DNA of 64,000 bases from JALCLA01 sp965653565 (lineage in GTDB: Bacteria > Pseudomonadota > Gammaproteobacteria > Xanthomonadales > Xanthomonadaceae), in NCBI GenBank assembly GCA_965653565.1, contig CBFHAI010000007.1, positions 58,954 through 122,953 of the forward strand, in the 5' to 3' direction. Numbering within the stretch: the first letter of the stretch is position 1; each line of letters begins with the position of its first letter. This document shows positions 27,222 through 35,325 of the stretch, one piece after another. The notes beneath the pieces were generated by a model. It did not search any database. It was not told where the DNA came from and worked only from the letters and a program-made list of their open reading frames with translations. The position numbers and the translations under genes were made by a program.

Positions 27222-27632
27222 ATGCCCCCAGAATCCGCCTCTCTGCTAGCCGATGCGATCCTCGTGCTGCACGTAGCCGTGGTCGCCTTCGTCGTCGGCG
27301 GCGAAATCCTGTTTCTGATCGGCGCGAAGCGCTGGCGCTGGATCCGCAGGCGCGGCCTGCGGATCGCGCACATCGCATTGATGCTGTTCATCGCCGTGCA
27401 AAGCTGGCTCGGGCAGCTTTGTCCGCTCACCGTGTGGGAGCAGGCGCTGCGCCGCGCGGCGGGTGAGCGCGGCTACAGCGAAGGCTTCATCGAGCACTGG
27501 CTGTCGAAGGTGCTCTACCTGCACGCGCCGTGGTGGGCATTCGTGCTGGCTTATTCGGCGTTCGCGGCGCTCGTGGTGGCGACCTGGTTCCTGGTGCCAC
27601 CGGAGCGCCGCGGTACGAAACCTGCGCGCTGA
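27222..27632 (+). CDS. DUF2784 membrane protein
   Basis: A 136-residue inner-membrane protein with four helices, matching the DUF2784 pattern: LADAILVLHVAVVAFVVGG, then RIAHIALMLFIAVQSWLGQLCPLTVWE, then YSEGFIEHWLSKVLY and the closing helix LAYSAFAALVVATWFLVPP. The conserved cysteine in LCPLT, and Trp, Glu and His residues at the membrane edge, suggest a cofactor or redox role, but none is established. The right copy of the inverted repeat ends 15 nt before the start. Confidence 0.85.
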   Translation: MPPESASLLADAILVLHVAVVAFVVGGEILFLIGAKRWRWIRRRGLRIAHIALMLFIAVQSWLGQLCPLTVWEQALRRAAGERGYSEGFIEHWLSKVLYLHAPWWAFVLAYSAFAALVVATWFLVPPERRGTKPAR

Positions 27633-27638
27633 CGCAAA

Positions 27639-28121
27639 CTATTTCTTCACCGGTTTCTTCTTGTCCTTGAGCATCGTGCCGGTGCAGTTCTTCGAGCCGC
27701 AGCGACAGGCCCAGATCTTCTTCAGGCGCTTGGTGTGCGGCACTTCGAGCGTGATGCCGTAATCGTAGGTGAGCTCTTCGCCGGGCTTGATCGCGCGCAG
27801 CGTTTCGATCACCACGCGATCCTTCTCGCGCCGATCCTTTTCGTCCTCCAGCAGCAGCGGTTCGCAGTTCGGGCTGCAGCTGTGATTGATCCAGCGCGCG
27901 ATATTGCCGCCGAAATTGGCGTCGATCACATACTCGTCGTTGAGCGTGAAGAGGAAGGTGTGGCCGCTGTCGAGCGTGTCGGCGTAGATGTCGTCGGCGT
28001 CCTCCATGCTCAGGCGCCGGCCGCGGTATTCGACCACGCGTTCGCCTTTCTTGAGGGCCGCGGTGGCGAAAACGCCGTTGCCGTGGATGGGGGAGCGACG
28101 CTGGGCGATCTTCTTGGGCAT
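27639..28121 (-). CDS. SET domain protein-lysine methyltransferase
   Basis: A 160-residue protein that is essentially one SET domain plus a post-SET zinc loop. It has SPIHGNGVFA at the N-terminus, WINHSCSPNCEP (78-88) and ELTYDYG (116-122) for SAM and lysine binding, and the cysteine cluster CRCGSKNC (139-146), which pairs with Cys86 in eukaryotic-type enzymes. Such enzymes methylate protein lysines; the bacterial target is unknown. The basic tail (KDKKKPVKK) suggests nucleic-acid or acidic-protein contact. ATG at 28121 fits the domain start. It converges with the DUF2784 gene and diverges from the c-di-GMP gene. Confidence 0.88.
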   Translation of the reverse strand: MPKKIAQRRSPIHGNGVFATAALKKGERVVEYRGRRLSMEDADDIYADTLDSGHTFLFTLNDEYVIDANFGGNIARWINHSCSPNCEPLLLEDEKDRREKDRVVIETLRAIKPGEELTYDYGITLEVPHTKRLKKIWACRCGSKNCTGTMLKDKKKPVKK

Positions 28122-28207
28122 GGTCGGATGACAAAGTGAATTGAAAAAGTTTGAGTAACGCGCCGGCCCGACACGCGGCCGGCCGGTGGGAAGATTACAC
28201 TCGCCGA

Positions 28208-30427
28208 GTGAATCCGGCCGCACGCCAGGCGTTGCGCTTCGTCACGTCGGTGGCCATTTACCTGGCCGGCGCCCACGTCGCGCTGTGGTTCATCGACGGA
28301 CCCGAACAGATTACCTTGATCTGGCCGCCCTCCGGTGTGGTGTTCGCGGTGCTGATCCTGTTCGGCCTGCGCTGGTGGCCGTTCGTCGTGGTGTCGGTGC
28401 TGCTCACGCACTGGCTGATGGCGCCGGTGCCGGCGGTCTTCCTGCCCTACTCGGCCGCCAGCAACACCATCGGCGGTCTGCTCGGCGCCGGTTTCGTGCT
28501 GCATTTCCGCAGCCTGTCGGCAGAAAAATATTCGCTCGCCGGCGGTTTCGATCTGCTGCTCGGCGGCATGATCATGGTCGCGGCGAGCGCGCTCATCGGC
28601 ACGCTGGGCATGCTGCACGCCGGCATGATCGAAGCGGCCGATGCCGTCGCCGCCGGCATGCGCTGGGCGATGGGCGACCTGTTCGGCATCATCACCGTCG
28701 CGCCTGCCGTGCTGCTGGCCGGACGCGGACGGCATTGGGGCGTCAGCGGCCATCCGGCCTTCGTCTACGGCAGCCCGTTGGAGAAATCCGCCTGGGCCCT
28801 CGCGGTGGTGGTGTCGCTCGCCGCGATCGGCTGGGCCAGCGGCCACACCGGCGCCTATTCGCTTGGCATCGCGAGCCTGCCGCTGGCCTTGCTGCTGTGG
28901 AGCGCGCTGCGTTTCGAGCCGCTGTTCACCGCGTTTGCCAACGTCGCCTTCGCGCTGATGGTGGCGACCATCGCGGGGCTGGGCCTGGGCGGATTCACCG
29001 CGCCCACCGGCATCGGCGATGTGGCCGTGCTGATCGGCTTTCTCTGCATCCTCGCATTGACGCCGCAGGTGCTGTCGGCCGCGGCGCACGAAAATCGCGT
29101 CGCCGCCCTACGGCTGCTGCGCCGCGCGAGCACCGATGCGCTCACCGGCCTGCCCAACCGCATCGCCTTCGAAGAAAGAGTCCGTGCCTTCGGCGTGCGC
29201 GAACGCGGCGAACCGATGGCACTGGCGTATTTCGACCTGGATCAGTTCAAGCTGGTCAACGACATTCTCAGCCACGCCGCCGGCGATCAGCTGATCCGCG
29301 CGCTGGCCAGCGCGATGCAGGTGCGCCTGGGCCCGCACGACCTGCTCGCGCGCACCGGCGGCGACGAGTTCGCCGTGCTGCTGCGGCATTGCGTGTCTGC
29401 CGAAGCCGAACCGCGCGCGCAGCGCCTGCGCGATGCGATCGCCGACTACCGCTTCGCGTCGGGCGACCACGTCGCGGCCACCACCGCCAGCGTCGGGCTG
29501 GTGACCTTCCAGGCCGGCGAAATCGAATTCGACGACCTGCTCGCGAAGGCCGACACGGCTTGTTTTGCGGCCAAGGAACGCGGCGGCAACCGCATCGAAA
29601 GCGTCAGCCCTGGCCGCGGCGCGGCGGTAGAGGAACGTTCGGCCTCGATGCGCTGGGCGCTACGCTTGAACGAAGCGCTGGAACGCGATCGCTTCGTGCT
29701 GTTCTGCCAGAGCATCTCGCCGCTCACCCGTATCGACGGCCACGCGCGGCACTTCGAAATCCTGCTGCGCCTGCTCGATCCCACCACCGGCGAACTGCTG
29801 CTGCCCGGCACCTTCGTTCCGGCCGCCGAACGCTTCGGCCTGGGCCTGCGGCTCGATCGTCACGTGCTCGACCGCACCCTGCGCTGGTTCGAACGCTCGC
29901 CGGAAAGCGCCGAACGCGTGAGCCTGTGCTGCATCAACCTGTGCGCGGCGTCGGTCGATGACGAACGTTTCCTCGCCTTCCTGCAAAAGCGCCTGGAAAC
30001 CAGCCGCCTGCCGCCCGACAAACTGTGTTTCGAACTCACCGAAACCAGCGCATTGCGCGATCTGTCGCGCGCGCAACATTTCATCCAGCGCGTGCGCGCG
30101 CTCGGCTGCAAATTCGCGCTCGACGATTTCGGCACGGGCTTTTGTTCGTTCGGCTATCTGCGCTCGCTCGACGTCGACTATTTCAAGATCGACGGCAGTT
30201 TCGTCCGCGAAATCGAAACCTCGCCGCTGGCGCTCGCGGTGGTGCGCTCGATCGCCGACATCGGCCGCGTGATGAACAAGGAAACGATCGCCGAGTGCGC
30301 CGAGACCGAGGCGATCCGACAGCGCCTGATCGAACTGGGCGTCGATTACGCGCAGGGTTACGCGGTGGACGAACCGATCCCGATCGAGCGTTATTTCGAG
30401 AACGCGCGCGTCGCCGGCGTGGCCTGA
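28208..30427 (+). CDS. MASE1-GGDEF-EAL cyclic di-GMP protein
   Basis: About 739 residues: a MASE1 membrane sensor of roughly eight helices (residues 10-300), a GGDEF cyclase domain with intact RTGGDEFAVLL (near 384) and an EAL phosphodiesterase domain. The EAL motif reads EILLR (near 516), but the other catalytic residues look kept: FELTET, DDFGTG, FKIDGSFV and IAECAE in place of AEGVE. The inhibitory RxxD site before GGDEF is absent (GPHD). Both activities may work, with net effect unknown. Start uncertain: the GTG at 28208 begins just before the first helix, but a TTG at 28151 is also open. Confidence 0.88.
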   Translation: MNPAARQALRFVTSVAIYLAGAHVALWFIDGPEQITLIWPPSGVVFAVLILFGLRWWPFVVVSVLLTHWLMAPVPAVFLPYSAASNTIGGLLGAGFVLHFRSLSAEKYSLAGGFDLLLGGMIMVAASALIGTLGMLHAGMIEAADAVAAGMRWAMGDLFGIITVAPAVLLAGRGRHWGVSGHPAFVYGSPLEKSAWALAVVVSLAAIGWASGHTGAYSLGIASLPLALLLWSALRFEPLFTAFANVAFALMVATIAGLGLGGFTAPTGIGDVAVLIGFLCILALTPQVLSAAAHENRVAALRLLRRASTDALTGLPNRIAFEERVRAFGVRERGEPMALAYFDLDQFKLVNDILSHAAGDQLIRALASAMQVRLGPHDLLARTGGDEFAVLLRHCVSAEAEPRAQRLRDAIADYRFASGDHVAATTASVGLVTFQAGEIEFDDLLAKADTACFAAKERGGNRIESVSPGRGAAVEERSASMRWALRLNEALERDRFVLFCQSISPLTRIDGHARHFEILLRLLDPTTGELLLPGTFVPAAERFGLGLRLDRHVLDRTLRWFERSPESAERVSLCCINLCAASVDDERFLAFLQKRLETSRLPPDKLCFELTETSALRDLSRAQHFIQRVRALGCKFALDDFGTGFCSFGYLRSLDVDYFKIDGSFVREIETSPLALAVVRSIADIGRVMNKETIAECAETEAIRQRLIELGVDYAQGYAVDEPIPIERYFENARVAGVA

Positions 30428-30439
30428 CGCGCGGTTCGA

Positions 30440-30859
30440 TCAGGGCGTCTTCGGCGCCGCCGCGGCGAATTCGTAGGTGGTACCGTCGGCGGCGCGCAAC
30501 TGCAATTTCCCGTTCGCCTGCGACACCTCGAGCGGCTGCGCCAGCGCCTCGAACCAGGCCGATTCGATCGTGTTGCCATCGCCCATGCAGCCGCGCTTGG
30601 TCGCCATCACCGGCCCGACGGTGAGCTTGCCGTCGACCAGCGTGTAGCTGCCGCTGTACTGGTTGCAACCGCCGTAGCCGCTGGCGCGATCGGCCGTGAA
30701 CTCGATCGTCACCGCCTTCGCCGAGGGCGACGCCAGCGCGCCTTTGTCGGCGCTCGCCAATTGCCAGCGCGAGCCGTCAAGCGACACGGATGTCCCTGCG
30801 GTGGCGCAGGCACCCAGCGCCAGACACGACGCGGCGAGCAAAGCACGAAACAAAGTCAT
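30440..30859 (-). CDS. META domain lipoprotein (HslJ-like)
   Basis: A 139-residue protein with a lipoprotein signal (LALGAC, Cys18) and one META domain: LDGSRWQLAS at the start, YGGCNQYSGSYTL in the middle with the family's conserved GCN, then GPVMATKRGCMGD. META/HslJ proteins are envelope proteins linked to heat-shock or drug tolerance, with no known enzyme activity. GGAG lies before the ATG at 30859. Probably downstream of the GlsB-type gene on the same strand (48-nt gap). Confidence 0.88.
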   Translation of the reverse strand: MTLFRALLAASCLALGACATAGTSVSLDGSRWQLASADKGALASPSAKAVTIEFTADRASGYGGCNQYSGSYTLVDGKLTVGPVMATKRGCMGDGNTIESAWFEALAQPLEVSQANGKLQLRAADGTTYEFAAAAPKTP

Positions 30860-30907
30860 GGCGAACTCCGGAATCCAAGGAACGCAACCAGCGGGCCGCG
30901 GCGTGAA

Positions 30908-31174
30908 TCAACGCTTCTTCGCGATCAACCCGAAGATCAACAACAACACGATCGCACCGACCACCGACGCGATGAACCCGGTCGGCTCCTCCGGCCCATA
31001 CCACCCCATTTTCACTCCGACCACGCGCGCCAATATCGCACCGGCGATGCCGAGAATGATGGTGAGGAAAATGCCGAGCTTGTCGCGCCCGGGCTTGAGC
31101 GCCCGCGCCACCAGACCCGCGATGAATCCGATCAGGATGGTCCAGATGATGCCGCCACCGAAGAGTTGTTCCAT
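30908..31174 (-). CDS. GlsB/YeaQ/YmgE family stress membrane protein
   Basis: An 88-residue protein of three membrane helices: IIWTILIGFIAGLVARAL, LGIFLTIILGIAGAILARVVG and FIASVVGAIVLLLIFGLIA, with the conserved KPGRD loop between the first two. Members are often induced by stress; function unknown. AGGA upstream of 31174 supports the start; the in-frame upstream ATG adds a proline- and lysine-rich stretch with no family match. Confidence 0.9.
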   Translation of the reverse strand: MEQLFGGGIIWTILIGFIAGLVARALKPGRDKLGIFLTIILGIAGAILARVVGVKMGWYGPEEPTGFIASVVGAIVLLLIFGLIAKKR

Positions 31175-31395
31175 GGGGAAGGTTCCTTTGGTCGGGGTGG
31201 TGAGCTTAGCGCGACGGGGAGGGTTTTTGGCGTGGGATGAGGGGAGGTTGGTAAAAGGTTCAGGAGGTTGGATGGGGCGGGGCTTGCTACGGCAAGCTCG
31301 CCGGTTGTGTGGTTTGCTTTTGCAGTCTGGATGCGGCAAAGCGGAATCGGGATGGGTTTCGCGGACCTATTGTTGAATTCGTCCTTCCCGCGAAG

Positions 31396-31476
31396 TTGAT
31401 TCGGTCATCTCCGCCCTTCGACAAACTCAGGGCAGGCTGGCCTGCGGCCAGGCGGGAATCCAGTGACTTTGAAGCG
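31396..31476. repeat. Mosaic of REP-like fragments
   Basis: Contains CCGCCCTTCGACAAACTCAG (31411-31430), a piece I know as common intergenic repeat DNA in proteobacteria, followed by AGGCGGGAATCCAGTGACTT and GAAGCGT (31450-31476), a partial copy of the elements at 8179-8322. It lies in the 547-bp gene-less gap 31175-31721. Confidence 0.6.
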
Positions 31477-31499
31477 TTCCGCTTCCCTCGATTTTGAAA

Positions 31500-31555
31500 T
31501 TGCGCTTTCGCCGGTTTCGTCCCCGCCGAGGGGAACGAAACCAGCGAAAGCGCAA
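31500..31555. repeat. Long near-perfect hairpin in a gene-less gap
   Basis: Left arm 31500-31524 and right arm 31530-31555 are complementary over about 24 bp with one mismatch and one extra base; the loop is GCCGA. The stem starts TTGCGCTTTCGC and the right arm ends GCGAAAGCGCAA. No T-run follows. It may be a folded repeat or part of an RNA; no reading frame nearby looks like a gene. Confidence 0.65.
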
Positions 31556-31721
31556 CTTCATTCGCGAAGAAGCGGAGGGCCTCAAAAGTCGCCGGATCCA
31601 ACCTTCTTAGACAGGACGTGCATAGAAGAAGGCGGACGCTCATGCGAAGAATAACGAGGAATACAACCCGCTCCGCACCTTGGTATTCTCCCCACCTCCC
31701 ATACCCCGCCGGATGGATTCC

Positions 31722-32219
31722 ATGCCTCATCGACTCTTCGCCTTCGTCAGCCGATACGCCCTCAGCGTGATGTTGTTGTGCGCGCTCACCGCCTGCGGCG
31801 GTGGCGATGGGGTGCGGCAGCGGTTGTTTCCGCCGACGGCGAGCGTGCAGGAACTGGCGGTGCAGGCCGATGGCAGTTGGACGCTCAAGTTGCGGCTGCA
31901 GAATTTCAGCAATGTGTCGATGCTGGTCGAGGAAGTCGACGCCACGCTGCAGATCGCCTCGGCGCAGGCCGGCAAGATTTCGTTGCGGCCGGCGGTGAGC
32001 GTGCCGCCGGAGTCGGCCGAGATCGTTGAGTTCACCCTGGCGCCGCAATCGGCGGCGGCCAATCACGTCATGAATGCAGTGAACAAGCGCAGCGGCGGCA
32101 ACGTCGCTTATTCGATCAGCGGGCGCATCGTGAGCAGCGAGCCGGATCGGCGCGACGACGAGTTCGAGTTCGCCAGCCGACTTTCCACGGTGCCCGGTCT
32201 CGACCGCGTGCTGCGCTGA
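31722..32219 (+). CDS. Putative lipoprotein with LEA14-like beta domain
   Basis: A 165-residue protein with a lipoprotein signal (LLCALTACGGG, Cys25). The mature part alternates short strands, for example SWTLKLRLQNFSNVSMLVEEVDATLQI, which resembles LEA14/WHy-type domains that read 'function of a strand pair plus asparagine', but the match is by eye only. The stop lies 18 nt before the acyl-CoA dehydrogenase gene, so the two are probably co-transcribed. ATG at 31722 is chosen because GGATGGA precedes it; 31713 is an alternative start. Confidence 0.7.
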   Translation: MPHRLFAFVSRYALSVMLLCALTACGGGDGVRQRLFPPTASVQELAVQADGSWTLKLRLQNFSNVSMLVEEVDATLQIASAQAGKISLRPAVSVPPESAEIVEFTLAPQSAAANHVMNAVNKRSGGNVAYSISGRIVSSEPDRRDDEFEFASRLSTVPGLDRVLR

Positions 32220-32237
32220 CCTTTCCGGAGTTTTCGA

Positions 32238-34031
32238 ATGAACAATTACCAGGCCCCGTTGCGCGATATCTATTTCGCGCTGTTCGATGTAGTGGAAGCG
32301 GGCGCGCTTTTTCAGCAGTTGCCGGGCTCCGAGGGCGTCACGCGCGAGTTGGTGGAAACCGTGCTCGAACAGGGCGCGCGTTTCACGCAGGAAGTGCTGG
32401 CGCCGCTCAACGCGATCGGCGACAGCGAAGGTTGCAGCTTCGACAAGGCGAGCGGCGACGTCAGCACGCCCACCGGTTTCAAACAGGCTTACCAGCAGTT
32501 CGTCGAAGGCGGCTGGACCGGCTTGACGGCGCCGGAAGCCTACGGCGGCCAGCACCTGCCCGAGTCGGTCGGCGCGGCGCTGAAGGAAATGATCGACGCC
32601 GCCAACCTGGCCTGGGGCAACTATCCGCTGCTCTCGCACGGCGCCACCGAAGCGCTGAAACATCACGGCGAGGAGTGGCAGCGCCAGGTGTTCCTCAAAC
32701 CGATCGTCGACGGCCGCTGGACCGGCACGATGTGCCTCACCGAGCCGCATTGCGGGTCGGATCTGGGGCTGCTCAAGACGCGCGCCGAGCCGCAGGCCGA
32801 CGGCACCCATTCCATTTCCGGCACCAAGATCTTCATCACCGCCGGCGAACACGATCTCACCGACAACATCGTGCATCTGGTGCTCGCGCGCCTGCCCGAT
32901 GCACCGGCCGGCACCAAGGGCATCTCGCTGTTCATCGTGCCCAAGATCCGCACCGCGAAGGACGGTACGCTCGGCGAACGCAATGCGCTGCGTTGCGGCA
33001 GCATCGAACACAAGATGGGCATCCACGGCTCGTCGACCTGCGTGATGAATTTCGACGGCGCGCAGGGCTATCTCATCGGACAGGCCAACAAGGGCCTCAA
33101 TGCGATGTTCACCATGATGAATACCGCGCGCCTGGCGGTAGGCATCCAGGGCCTGGGATTGATCGATCGCGCCTTCCAGAATGCGCTGGCGTATTCGAAG
33201 GACCGGCTCCAGATGCGATCGCTATCCGGGCCGAAAAAGCCGGAAAAACCGGCCGATCCGATCATCGTGCATCCCGATATCCGGCGCATGCTGCTGACCT
33301 GCAAGGCGCTCGGCGAAGGCGGTCGCGCGCTGGCGCTGCATGCGGCCACTTTGGTGGATGTGATCGAGCGTCATCCCGAGGCGGCCGAGCGCAAGAAGGC
33401 CGACGAGTTGCTGTCGTTCCTGACGCCGATCGTAAAGGCCTGCCTCACCGAGTGGTCGGTGGAGTGCACCTATCACGCGCTGCAATGTTTCGGCGGCCAC
33501 GGCTACGTGCGCGAATGGGGCATGGAGCAACTGGCACGCGATGCGCGCATCACGACCATCTACGAAGGCACCACCGGCATCCAGGCGCTGGACCTGCTGG
33601 GCCGCAAGGTGATCCAGCAACAGGGCGCCGGGCTCAAGCATTTCCTCGGACTGATCGTGGAGTTCTGCACGCTCGAAACGATGAATGCCGGCATGGCCGA
33701 ATTCGTCGCGCCGCTGGCCAAGATCGCGCAGGACTGGCAGCAGCTCACCTTGGAAATCGGCCGGCGCACGATGGCCGATCCGGAAGAGATCGGCGCGGCC
33801 TCGGTCGACTATCTGTTCTATTCGGGCTACGTGGCGCTGGCCTTCTGGTGGGCCAAGAGCGTCGCCGCGGCCGACCGCGACGCGCACCCGCCCGCCTTCC
33901 GGCAGGCCAAGCGCGACACCGCGCGCTTCTTCTACCAGCGCCTGCTGCCGCGCTGCCTGTCGCACGCGGCGGCGATCCGCGCCGGCGCGCCCAGCCTGAT
34001 GGCGCTGGCCGAGGAAAACTTCGCCAGTTAG
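32238..34031 (+). CDS. Acyl-CoA dehydrogenase (597-residue class)
   Basis: FAD enzyme that oxidises acyl-CoA to enoyl-CoA. It belongs to the longer class with an additional C-terminal domain, found beside fatty-acid or related acyl-CoA pathways. The FAD segment MCLTEPHCGSDLG and substrate loop are clear; the catalytic base is Glu443 in IYEGTTGIQALDLLGRK; CFGGHGYVREWGMEQLARDARI is the conserved helix before it. Chain-length preference cannot be told. GGAG lies before the ATG. No hydratase or thiolase gene follows, so it stands apart from a beta-oxidation operon. Confidence 0.93.
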   Translation: MNNYQAPLRDIYFALFDVVEAGALFQQLPGSEGVTRELVETVLEQGARFTQEVLAPLNAIGDSEGCSFDKASGDVSTPTGFKQAYQQFVEGGWTGLTAPEAYGGQHLPESVGAALKEMIDAANLAWGNYPLLSHGATEALKHHGEEWQRQVFLKPIVDGRWTGTMCLTEPHCGSDLGLLKTRAEPQADGTHSISGTKIFITAGEHDLTDNIVHLVLARLPDAPAGTKGISLFIVPKIRTAKDGTLGERNALRCGSIEHKMGIHGSSTCVMNFDGAQGYLIGQANKGLNAMFTMMNTARLAVGIQGLGLIDRAFQNALAYSKDRLQMRSLSGPKKPEKPADPIIVHPDIRRMLLTCKALGEGGRALALHAATLVDVIERHPEAAERKKADELLSFLTPIVKACLTEWSVECTYHALQCFGGHGYVREWGMEQLARDARITTIYEGTTGIQALDLLGRKVIQQQGAGLKHFLGLIVEFCTLETMNAGMAEFVAPLAKIAQDWQQLTLEIGRRTMADPEEIGAASVDYLFYSGYVALAFWWAKSVAAADRDAHPPAFRQAKRDTARFFYQRLLPRCLSHAAAIRAGAPSLMALAEENFAS

Positions 34032-34100
34032 CGCCGCGCTCTTCACGCAGAGGGGCGGACGCGGTAAAACTGCGCTTCCGCCCCGCGCGCTCCGTCCCCA

Positions 34101-34589
34101 ATGCATATCAAAGCCGGCGACATCGACCTCCTGATCCGGGCTGCCAATGCCGACGACGACGAATTCATCTTCAGCCTGATCGAACGTTTCGTCGATTTCG
34201 AACTGCCCAAGTGGCGACGGCGCAACGTGGTGGTCGAGGGCATCCGCAAGGATCTTTCGCGCAATCTCGAAGAACAGCCGGCCGGTTCCTTCATGTTCGT
34301 GGCCGAGGACGACAGCACCGGCGAGCGCGTCGGCTTCCTGCATCTGCAGACCGTCACCGATTACTTCACCGGTCACCAGAACTGCCACATTTCCGATGTC
34401 GCCGTGCCGCGCAGCCACGATGGCCACGGCATCGGCCAGGCCCTGCTGGCGTATGCCGAGAAATTCGCGCGCGAGCATCGCTACGAGCGGCTGCAACTGT
34501 CGGTTTTTCCGGGCAACGAGCGCGCGCGCAAGTTGTACGAGCAGCTTGGCTACGGCCTCGACATGCTGCGCATGGTCAAGCCGCTCTGA
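34101..34589 (+). CDS. GNAT family N-acetyltransferase
   Basis: A 162-residue acetyltransferase with the GNAT fold: a beta-4 segment CHISDVAVPRSHDGHGIGQALL in which RSHDGHGIGQ is the pyrophosphate-binding loop for acetyl-CoA, followed by the C-terminal LYEQLGYGLDMLRMVKPL. The substrate is unknown. It ends 5 nt before the methyltransferase gene on the same strand, so a joint transcript is likely. Confidence 0.88.
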   Translation: MHIKAGDIDLLIRAANADDDEFIFSLIERFVDFELPKWRRRNVVVEGIRKDLSRNLEEQPAGSFMFVAEDDSTGERVGFLHLQTVTDYFTGHQNCHISDVAVPRSHDGHGIGQALLAYAEKFAREHRYERLQLSVFPGNERARKLYEQLGYGLDMLRMVKPL

Positions 34590-34594
34590 GTGGC

Positions 34595-35308
34595 GTGAGC
34601 GCCGCCGCCAAGTCCGAGTATCCCGGCCGCGACCTGGAGGCGATGTCGTTCGCGGTGCGTTACCACCGCTGGATCCGCGACGAATTCGCGGCCGCCGTGC
34701 GCGGCGATGTGGCCGAGGTGGGGGCCGGCGACGGCGAATTCAGCCGGATGCTGCTGGAACTCGGTCCGCGCTCGCTGACCTTGTTCGAACCGAGCACCGC
34801 GATGTACGAACGGCAGGCCGTCAAGCTCGGCGGCGATGCGCGCGTACAGCGTGAAAACGCCACTTTCACCGAACGCGCCGCCGCCTTCGAAGGCAGGCTC
34901 GATACCATCGTCTACGTCAACGTGCTCGAACACGTCGAAGACGATCGCAACGAACTGGCGCTGACGCATCGCGCGCTGCGGCCCGACGGACGCATCTGCA
35001 TCTTCGTGCCGGCACTGCAGTGGCTGATGAGCGATCACGATCGCGCGATCGGACATTTCCGCCGCTACGGGCGACGCGAACTGCAGACGAAGGTGCGCGA
35101 AGCCGGCTTCGACATCGAGAAACTGCATTTCTTCGATTCGCTCGGCGTGCTGAGCTGGTGGTTGTGCATGCGCGTGCTGAAGCTGCCGCTCAAGGCCGGT
35201 TCGGTCGACCTGTACGACCGCGTGTTCGTGCCGGTGCTGCGTACGCTCGAATCGATCGTACGGCCGCCGCTCGGCAAGAATCTGCTGTTGATCGCGCGCC
35301 GGCGCTGA
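34595..35308 (+). CDS. Class I SAM-dependent methyltransferase
   Basis: A 237-residue protein of the Methyltransf_23/UbiE-like group. Motif I is VAEVGAGDGEFSRML, the acidic end of strand 2 is TLFEPS, and motif IV is VYVNVLEHVEDD. A C-terminal helical part (VLSWWLCMRVLKLPL) fits methyltransferases acting on lipid or polyprenyl-linked substrates, but this is a guess. The GTG at 34595 follows the acetyltransferase stop by 5 nt; an ATG at 34643 with GGAGG very close upstream is a possible alternative. Confidence 0.85.
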   Translation: MSAAAKSEYPGRDLEAMSFAVRYHRWIRDEFAAAVRGDVAEVGAGDGEFSRMLLELGPRSLTLFEPSTAMYERQAVKLGGDARVQRENATFTERAAAFEGRLDTIVYVNVLEHVEDDRNELALTHRALRPDGRICIFVPALQWLMSDHDRAIGHFRRYGRRELQTKVREAGFDIEKLHFFDSLGVLSWWLCMRVLKLPLKAGSVDLYDRVFVPVLRTLESIVRPPLGKNLLLIARRR

Positions 35309-35325
35309 GATCGGCGCCCGCGGGC

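Noticed and set aside
31287..31497. Peptide SLDSRLAAGQPALSLSKG as part of a protein
   Set aside because: This is a translation of intergenic repeat DNA that recurs in many genomes; the frame runs antisense into the acyl-CoA dehydrogenase gene.
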